Source of the DNA: JBEKZQ01 sp049509675
GTDB taxonomy: Bacteria > Planctomycetota > Planctomycetia > Pirellulales > Thermoguttaceae
Assembly (NCBI GenBank): GCA_049509675.1
Contig: JBEKZQ010000559.1
Coordinates: 1-5,101 of the forward strand
Length of the DNA: 5,101 nt
Direction: 5' to 3'
The notes under the pieces are model-generated. The model had not been told where the DNA came from. It did no database searches and saw only the letters and a list, made by a program, of their open reading frames with translations. A program made the translations under genes and the position numbers. This document shows positions 1-4,025 of this stretch, piece by piece. How positions within the stretch are numbered: position 1 is the stretch's first letter; every line of letters starts with the position of its first letter.

Positions 1-78
1 TCAGTTTTCAGTTTTCAGTTTTCAGTTTTCAGTTTTCAGTTTTCAGTTTTCAGTTTTCAGTTTTCAGTTTTCAGTTTT
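1..78. repeat. Heptad tandem array, 11 copies of TCAGTTT
   Basis: Eleven perfect head-to-tail copies of the 7-base unit TCAGTTT fill positions 1-77, followed by one extra T. The array begins at the window edge, so it may be longer. The same unit in inverted orientation (AAACTGA) occurs three times at 165-185, so the two blocks could pair into a stem around an 86-base spacer. The unit is AT-rich and sharply different from the surrounding GC-rich DNA. Seven-base tandem arrays are known in some bacterial genomes, for example the heptamer repeats of cyanobacteria; whether this family is known in planctomycetes would need a genome search. No function can be read from the sequence. Confidence 0.97.
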
Positions 79-164
79 GCGCCCCGCGCGCCGCGCAAGA
101 GATCCGGATGTTCAACCGGCGGCCCTTCCACAAGTTCCGCTTAGAGAGACAACATTGCCGTCCG

Positions 165-185
165 AAACTGAAAACTGAAAACTGA
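165..185. repeat. Inverted heptad block, 3 copies of AAACTGA
   Basis: Three perfect copies of AAACTGA, the reverse complement of the TCAGTTT unit at 1-77, end 31 bases before the cpaA start codon. All 21 bases can pair with part of the left array. If transcribed, the leader of cpaA could fold into a long AT-rich stem. The intervening 79-164 segment is GC-rich and shows no gene. The unequal copy numbers (11 against 3) are what slippage would produce in one arm. Confidence 0.95.
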
Positions 186-216
186 ACACTTCAAACTCTT
201 CAGCCCGAGAACTCCC

Positions 217-768
217 ATGGCTTGGCTATTCATCGTTTGCGTGGCTGGCTTTGCGGCCATCTGCGCCTATACCGACCTGCGCTGGAACCGCGTTCCCAAC
301 TACCTGACCGTGCCCGGCGCGGTTCTGGCCCTTTGCTACCATCTTTTCGCCTCCGGTCCGCTGGGGCTTGGCCCCGGCCTCCCGGGGCTGGGCTGGTCGT
401 TGGCCGGTTTTGGCATCGGTTTTGCCATATTGCTGATTCCCTGGATGATGGGCGGCGGCGGCGCCGGCGACGTCAAGTTCCTGGCCGCCCTTGGGGCCTG
501 GCTCGGTCCCCGGCACTTGCTCGAGGCCTTCGCCGTGGCGGCGCTGTGCGGCTCGGCCATCATGGCGGGAATTCTGCTGGCCAATGCCGCGAAATCCGGA
601 ATGTGGCGGACGCGCAAACGGATGGAGGCCCAGTTGACCGGCGGCGGCCGAGGCCGAAAAAAAGGCCCCAAGCGACGGCGGATCGTCCCTTTCGTCGTGG
701 CCCTCGCCTTGGGCGCCTGGACCATTCTGGCCTGGCTGGCCTGGAGCAAGCTAGGAGTTAGAAGTTAG
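217..768 (+). CDS. cpaA: CpaA/TadV-type prepilin peptidase (A24 aspartic protease)
   Basis: This is an integral membrane aspartic protease that cleaves the leader peptide of Flp pilin and TadE-type pseudopilins on the cytoplasmic side of the inner membrane. The first catalytic aspartate is D20 in YTDLRWNRVPN, right after a first membrane helix (about residues 3-18). The second is D85 in the GxGD motif G82-A83-G84-D85, followed by VKF. Further hydrophobic segments lie near residues 60-78, 98-121 and 156-174. A basic loop rich in R, K and G (about 126-154) separates the last two. At 183 residues it is a short CpaA form without the N-terminal methylase domain of PilD. No clear Shine-Dalgarno precedes ATG 217; it is chosen because the first helix starts immediately after it. 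The last residues (LGVRS) and the TAG stop are encoded by the heptad array, so the native C-terminus may have been changed. The family call is secure; the cpaA/tadV name rests on context. Confidence 0.92.
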   Translation: MAWLFIVCVAGFAAICAYTDLRWNRVPNYLTVPGAVLALCYHLFASGPLGLGPGLPGLGWSLAGFGIGFAILLIPWMMGGGGAGDVKFLAALGAWLGPRHLLEAFAVAALCGSAIMAGILLANAAKSGMWRTRKRMEAQLTGGGRGRKKGPKRRRIVPFVVALALGAWTILAWLAWSKLGVRS

Positions 769-792
769 GAGTTAGGAGTTAGGAGTTAGAAG
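752..792. repeat. Heptad tandem array, 6 copies of TAGRAGT overlapping the cpaA stop
   Basis: Six consecutive 7-base units follow TAGGAGT/TAGAAGT, the last ending in C instead of T. The cpaA reading frame enters this array and stops at the TAG at 766-768, so the array supplies the end of the protein. The inverted unit ACTYCTA recurs at 833-860. The design matches the array pair at 1-185: direct heptads, a short unique spacer, then inverted heptads. The unit sequence, however, is different. Confidence 0.95.
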
Positions 793-832
793 CAGCAGAA
801 AAGGAACCACTCGGACCGCGTTTGCGTCTTAA

Positions 833-860
833 CCTTCTAACTTCTAACTCCTAACTCCTA
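833..860. repeat. Inverted heptad block, about 4 copies of ACTYCTA
   Basis: Three full copies of ACTYCTA (840-846, 847-853, 854-860) and one degenerate copy (833-839) form the reverse complement of the 752-792 array. The 40-base spacer between the arms (793-832) has no evident gene. The two arms could form a stem of roughly 28 base pairs in the mRNA 3' of cpaA. No T-run follows, so it is not a classical intrinsic terminator, although a stem here could still protect or end the transcript. Confidence 0.92.
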
Positions 861-882
861 GATTCTTCCCCCTCTCCGGCAT

Positions 883-900
883 AATCCGCGTCCGCGGATT
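883..900. other. GC-rich perfect hairpin upstream of the tadE-cpaB promoter
   Basis: AATCCGCG (883-890) and CGCGGATT (893-900) are perfect reverse complements around a two-base centre, giving an 8 bp near-perfect palindrome. It is not followed by a run of T, so a rho-independent terminator is not supported. Its last base overlaps the predicted -35 box, so a protein-binding operator is possible. That role is only inferred from position. Confidence 0.45.
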
Positions 901-928
901 TGTCAGAATTGCCTGCGCGGTACATAAT
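900..928 (+). promoter_or_regulatory. Sigma70-like promoter for the tadE-cpaB operon
   Basis: TTGTCA (900-905, five of six matches to TTGACA) and CATAAT (923-928, five of six matches to TATAAT) are separated by exactly 17 bases. Transcription would start near 935, giving a leader of about 220 bases before the tadE start at 1154. The palindromic element at 953-1063 would lie wholly inside that leader. The spacing and both boxes are good, but planctomycete promoters are not well defined and an AT-rich patch can match by chance. Confidence 0.5.
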
Positions 929-952
929 GAAGGGGTCGGCTCGGGGGAACCA

Positions 953-1063
953 CTAGCCCGGATTATTCAAGAATCGGCGTAGCACAGGCTTCCAGCCTGT
1001 GTCCAGGGCAACACAGGCAAGATGCCTGTGCTACTCAATGTGTTTGTGAATAATCCGGGCAAG
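953..1063. mobile_element. MITE-like nested palindromic element (111 bp)
   Basis: The ends are inverted repeats of 17 bases with one mismatch (953-969 and 1047-1063); 14 bases are perfect, GCCCGGATTATTCA at 956-969 and its complement at 1047-1060. Inside lie two smaller palindromes. One is CACAGGC-ttcca-GCCTGTG (985-1001 with its GTAG lead-in at 979). The other is CACAGGC-aagat-GCCTGTG (1012-1030, ending in CTAC at 1034). GTAGCACAGGC (979-989) also pairs with GCCTGTGCTAC (1024-1034). No protein is encoded and no clear target-site duplication is visible. Terminal inverted repeats around a short non-coding core suggest a non-autonomous element. The CACAGGC core resembles a repeat I recall as abundant in planctomycete genomes, sometimes mis-annotated as peptides reading TGILPV. 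Confidence 0.7.
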
Positions 1064-1153
1064 AAAAGGGGGGATTCCGCCGCCCGGAATGGCCCCGATA
1101 TGCTACTATGGAATTGATCCGCTGTGCGCGCCAACCGTGTTAGGATGGATGTA

Positions 1154-1488
1154 ATGCGAACCGTGAACAGGCCCAGGCGTGGAATTTTGAGTTTCGAATT
1201 GGCATTGATCCTGCCGCTGCTGGTGATTGCGCTGTTGGCTCTTGTGGAGATTGCCACGTACTTGATGGCGAATCAATCGATTGAAGCGGCCGCGATGCTC
1301 GGCGCGCGCGAGGCGTCGCTGCCCAACACGAGTGCCGATCGCGTGCAGGCCGCGGTGACCGGCGCGCTGGCCACCTGGTCGTACGGCAACTTGCCCGGCG
1401 GCGCCATTACCATCGCCGATGGCCCGGTGGCGGGGAGCGTGAGCGTCTCCGTGGCCGTCGACGCCGACACATCCTGCGCAAGGAGTAG
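1154..1488 (+). pseudogene. tadE: TadE-like minor pilin, frameshifted near its 3' end
   Basis: TadE-type pseudopilins are small inner-membrane proteins cleaved by CpaA/TadV and needed for Flp pilus assembly. From ATG 1154 the protein starts MRTVNRPRRG with a prepilin-like site G10|ILSFE, where the glutamate is at +5. A helix of about 20 residues follows (LALILPLLVIALLALVEIA), then NQSIEAAAMLGAREAS, typical of TadE. ATG 1154 is preferred because AGGA (1142-1145) lies 8 bases upstream; GTG 1124 and ATG 1145 are in frame but less well placed. The frame reads to VSVSVAVDADT near 1471 and then continues without a stop into cpaB. One frame over, ATCCTGCGCAAGGAGTAG (1471-1488) reads ILRKE and stop, like TadE C-termini ending in a basic-acidic RKE/RRE. 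One added base near 1469-1471 would give a 111-residue TadE ending ILRKE. A larger out-of-frame deletion is also possible, since relatives are often longer. Confidence 0.72.
1480..1485 (+). promoter_or_regulatory. Shine-Dalgarno of cpaB, overlapping the lost tadE end
   Basis: AAGGAG at 1480-1485 stands 7 bases before ATG 1493, an ideal spacing. It decides that cpaB starts at 1493 rather than at the upstream GTG 1124 of the longer open frame. The same bases encode the KE and touch the stop of the reconstructed tadE end, the compact overlap expected of translationally coupled genes. Confidence 0.8.
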
Positions 1489-1492
1489 TTCC

Positions 1493-2572
1493 ATGAGAAT
1501 CAGGCCGCAGACGGTGACGCTCGTAGTCATCGCGATCTTGTTCGGCCTCGTGGCCATGTACGCGACGCGGCGCTACATCGAGTCGCGCCGCGTGGCGCCC
1601 GAGGTCCCGCCGGTCGTCGCGCCCAAGATGATGCCGGTCGTCGTCGCCCAGGCCAACCTCAAGGAAGGTGCTACGATTCGCGACGCGGACGTGGCGGCAG
1701 TCCCCACGCCCGTGGCGGACGTGCCGAAGGAAGCCATCCGGGCCGCGCAGCGGGTGACGGGCCGCACGGTGAAGAAGTCGGTCATGGCCGGCGAGGCGGT
1801 CCGCGAGCAGGACTTGTACGAACTGGGCAAGGAACCCACCCTGGCCGACATGGTGCCGGCGGGACACCGGGCAACCACGATCCGCGTGGACGATTGGGCG
1901 GCGGCCAACGGCGTGATCAAGTTGGGCAGCTACGTCGACCTTACGCTGACGTTCAAGCATCCGCAAAGCAATGAAATGGTCACCGAACGCCTGTTCAACG
2001 GGTTGCGAGTCATCGCTCTGCCAACACCCGGCGCTAGCCAAGGCAACGTGATGGGAGCGGGAAGCATTCGATCGTACATCACCTTGGATACCACGCCGGA
2101 GCAGGCCAACCGCCTGATTCTGGCCCAGCAGTACGGAACGATCAGCGTGACGCTGTGCAGCAAGCAGGACGGGACCGGAGCTCTGGCCGACAATAGTAAT
2201 TACTACGTTAATAAGGAGGACTTGCTGGGCTTTGCGCCGATTCCGGCGCCGGTCCGCAAGGTGGCCGAGATCTATCGCGGGACGAGGTTGACGCACGTGG
2301 TGTTCAACGGAGCGGGGTTGCTGTTGGCGACCGAAAATGCTGCCGGCGGCGGGGCCGCAACCGCCGTAGCGTGTCCGGAATGCGAAAAGAAGGCGGCCGA
2401 GGCCCGGCGCAAGGCCGGCGGCGGCAGCCAGCGGCCCACCCGGGCCGCGCCCCCGCCGGCTCCTCGGCCGGAAGTGCCGGGGCCGACGCCGCCCGCTAGA
2501 CCCAACGAATCCGGGTCGCCGCAAAAGAGTATTACATCCCTCGGAGCGTTATCCAGTGAGTCGCGGGGCTAG
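1493..2572 (+). CDS. cpaB: CpaB/RcpC, Flp pilus assembly protein
   Basis: CpaB (RcpC) is an inner-membrane-anchored periplasmic protein of Tad systems that works with the secretin CpaC/RcpA. The 359-residue product begins with MRIRPQ and a single helix at about residues 8-23. A SAF-type domain follows at about 48-110 (VVVAQANLKEGATI, then TGRTVKKSVMAGEAV). The RcpC/CpaB domain runs from about 116 to 230 (MVPAGHRATTIRVDD, GSYVDLTLTF, ERLFNGLRVIALP, ITLDTTPEQANRLILAQQYGTISV). This matches family order and length. The tail from about 280 is low-complexity, with a CPEC motif at 294-297, a charged stretch, then a Pro/Ala/Arg-rich segment. The open frame extends upstream to 1124 only because of the tadE lesion. 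Translated from there, a 482-residue TadE-CpaB fusion with two membrane segments would result. The assignment is firm; whether the cell makes the free or fused form is not known. Confidence 0.93.
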   Translation: MRIRPQTVTLVVIAILFGLVAMYATRRYIESRRVAPEVPPVVAPKMMPVVVAQANLKEGATIRDADVAAVPTPVADVPKEAIRAAQRVTGRTVKKSVMAGEAVREQDLYELGKEPTLADMVPAGHRATTIRVDDWAAANGVIKLGSYVDLTLTFKHPQSNEMVTERLFNGLRVIALPTPGASQGNVMGAGSIRSYITLDTTPEQANRLILAQQYGTISVTLCSKQDGTGALADNSNYYVNKEDLLGFAPIPAPVRKVAEIYRGTRLTHVVFNGAGLLLATENAAGGGAATAVACPECEKKAAEARRKAGGGSQRPTRAAPPPAPRPEVPGPTPPARPNESGSPQKSITSLGALSSESRG

Positions 2573-2601
2573 GTGTGCCCCGCCGATGGCCCGCGCGGAC
2601 G

Positions 2602-2608
2602 AAGGAGG
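2602..2608 (+). promoter_or_regulatory. Strong but orphan Shine-Dalgarno AAGGAGG
   Basis: AAGGAGG lies 29 bases after the cpaB stop. No ATG or GTG stands at normal spacing. The nearest usable start in the TadG frame is TTG 2621 (12 bases away), with ATG 2648 much further on. It may drive the TadG-like gene from TTG 2621, or it may be left over from a gene start lost when the interval was rearranged. Confidence 0.45.
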
Positions 2609-2647
2609 CGTCTGAGAGGATTGGGCAAGAAAAGAGGCTCTGCGTCG

Positions 2648-4024
2648 ATGATCGGCCCGCGTGCAAATCTGGCTCTTCCGCTCGTAGTGCCCCAACCGTG
2701 CTTGGTTGACACGTTGGGTGCCACTGCTGGCTTGTCCAGCAGTGCTGGAGACACGGTTGGGCGGCGGCAGGCGGAAAAAGGGGACAGGCACCGTGGCGGC
2801 GACGTTTCTCCCCCTGCCAACCCAACTTGTGCCACGGAGCCAGTCCCCGTTTTCCGCCGACCCCTTCCGGTGCGCCGCGGCGTCGTCGCCGTCCTCGGCA
2901 CGTTGTTGCTGGTGCTGATCGTGCTGATGACCGTGCTGGTGGTCAACTGGTGTTACTTCGTTTCGGTCAATCGCGGCATGGAGCACGTTTCCAGCATCAT
3001 GGCGTTGGCCGCGGCCCCCGAGTTGCTGGACCAGAACCTGCTGCTGGATGCCGCCGGGCCGCCCGTTGCCAACCAGGCTGCCGGCCGGGCTTCCGCGCTG
3101 GTCGTGGCCGATCAGTACCGGCAGCAGAACAACGCCCTGTTGCCGGCCAGCCAACGGATCGACGCCGGAGACGTTGCCGTGCAAACGGGATTCGTGGCCG
3201 ACGTGACGGCCGGTTCCTTGACATTGGATCCTGCGCCGGCGGAGCACAACAGCGTCTACGTGACTTGCGACCGCGCGCCCGGCGGCAGTCATCCGGTCAC
3301 GTTCCCGATCGATCTGCGGGGGACCGTGGGGGCGGTGGACATTCACAGCGGCGCATGCGCCACGTTGGACAATCTGCTGGTGGGTTTCCGGCCCGAGCCG
3401 GACCTTCCGGCCCAGGTGCTGCCCGTGGCGGTGCAAGACACGGCCTGGGCGACGGAGCGGACCACGGATAGCAACGGCAACGGCATTTTGGAGATGGTGC
3501 TGCGCTGGCAGGCGGTGACGCCGCCCAGCGATGCGCCGCAGCTTCCGGCGGCGCCGAATGCGGCGTTGTTGTTCTTCGGGGGCGCCGCCGGCGAGCAGGC
3601 GCTCGCGCAGGTGTTGCCGCAACAGGTGGCACAAGGGCTTTTCATCAGCGATTTGCCTGCGGCCGGGCAGCTTGGCCCGGCCACGCCCGCCGCCGCGTTT
3701 CCCGTACTGGCCACGCAGCAGGCCGACGATTCCGACGCCGGCACCTGGGCCATCCAGGCGGCCTTGAGCCGGATCGTGGGGCAGAAACGCGTGCTGCCGG
3801 TTTTTTCGGCCGTCGGCACGGCGGGGCCCGACGGCACGGCCCTGGCGCAGCTCAACGGTTTCGTGGCATGTGTGATCCTCGGGGCGGCGATCGTCGACCA
3901 TCGCCTGGCCGTGCGGGTCGAGCCATGCTACCTGATCCAGCCCACCGCTTGGACCGTGGGGCCCAACGACGCGAGCGGTCCGCAACGGAACTTGTATGTC
4001 TACAAATTGAGATTGGCACGATAG
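2648..4024 (+). CDS. TadG-like membrane-anchored pilus protein, start uncertain
   Basis: The recognisable protein begins at VRRGVVAVLGTLL (V at codon 2870) with a helix of about 25 residues (GVVAVL to VLVVN), the RRG-helix start typical of TadG/TadE-like proteins. The long extracytoplasmic part follows (SIMALAAAPELL, ASALVVADQYRQQN, YVTCDRAPGGSHPVTFPI, GILEMVLRWQ, VRVEPCYLIQPTAW) and ends RNLYVYKLRLAR. I see no von Willebrand A signature and no Glu at +5, so it is unlikely to be cleaved like TadE. The frame is open from GTG 2573. ATG 2648 has AAAGAGG 10 bases upstream and is used here; TTG 2621 follows AAGGAGG; GTG 2870 gives the most family-like protein but has no ribosome site. Residues encoded by 2689-2858 come from palindromic repeats and resemble no domain. 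The stop is one base before the cpaE ATG, implying coupling. The TadG-like class is a judgement from layout and context. Confidence 0.75.
   Translation: MIGPRANLALPLVVPQPCLVDTLGATAGLSSSAGDTVGRRQAEKGDRHRGGDVSPPANPTCATEPVPVFRRPLPVRRGVVAVLGTLLLVLIVLMTVLVVNWCYFVSVNRGMEHVSSIMALAAAPELLDQNLLLDAAGPPVANQAAGRASALVVADQYRQQNNALLPASQRIDAGDVAVQTGFVADVTAGSLTLDPAPAEHNSVYVTCDRAPGGSHPVTFPIDLRGTVGAVDIHSGACATLDNLLVGFRPEPDLPAQVLPVAVQDTAWATERTTDSNGNGILEMVLRWQAVTPPSDAPQLPAAPNAALLFFGGAAGEQALAQVLPQQVAQGLFISDLPAAGQLGPATPAAAFPVLATQQADDSDAGTWAIQAALSRIVGQKRVLPVFSAVGTAGPDGTALAQLNGFVACVILGAAIVDHRLAVRVEPCYLIQPTAWTVGPNDASGPQRNLYVYKLRLAR
2691..2761. repeat. Nested palindromic repeat (71 bp) in the TadG frame
   Basis: Outer arms CCCAACCGTG (2691-2700) and CACGGTTGGG (2752-2761) are perfect inverted repeats. 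Inside sits CACTGCTGG-cttgt-CCAGCAGTG (2722-2744), a 9 bp stem with a 5-base loop. This is the same plan as the element at 953-1063 (outer arms, an inner stem with a 5-base loop) with a different sequence. The inner motif resembles a repeat I recall from planctomycete genomes; copy number in this genome cannot be seen from the window. Confidence 0.85.
2770..2858. repeat. Long inverted repeat (28 bp arms) just before the TadG helix
   Basis: Arms at 2770-2797 and 2831-2858 match at 25 of 28 positions as reverse complements; they include GGCGGAAAA, GGGGAC and CCGTGGC. The loop is 33 bases. In RNA this is a strong hairpin ending 11 bases before GTG 2870, where it could block ribosome entry at that codon. 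The AAAAGGGGAC / GTCCCCGTTTT arms resemble another dispersed planctomycete repeat from memory. Its mate at 2691-2761 is only 8 bases away, so two repeat families sit back to back. Confidence 0.88.
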
Positions 4025-4025
4025 C

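Noticed and set aside
1..185. CRISPR array
   Set aside because: The units are 7 bases with no spacers, and the partner block is inverted. There is no 24-40 base repeat with unique spacers and no cas gene.
1074..1090. Small hairpin ATTCCG/CGGAAT before tadE
   Set aside because: A 6 bp stem with a 5-base loop is expected by chance at this length and has no terminator T-run.
1101..1109. Extended -10 box TGCTACTAT just before tadE
   Set aside because: Only four of six bases match the core and no -35 box lies at a proper distance; the promoter at 900-928 is better.
967..1257. 96-residue minus-strand frame containing STGILPVLPW
   Set aside because: This peptide is the translation of the palindromic element at 953-1063, a common false gene call from this type of repeat.
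1455..1495. Programmed ribosomal frameshift between tadE and cpaB
   Set aside because: No slippery heptamer or downstream pseudoknot is visible; a plain indel or sequencing error explains it better.
1106..2524. 472-residue open frame on the minus strand opposite tadE-cpaB
   Set aside because: It is the complement of two recognisable genes in high-GC DNA. The translation is Arg/His/Gly-rich with no domain, and it reads through repeat and promoter sequence.
1057..2635. Shared GGGCAAGAAAAG at 1057 and 2623
   Set aside because: A 12-base match is near chance level for a window of this size, and the flanks do not match.
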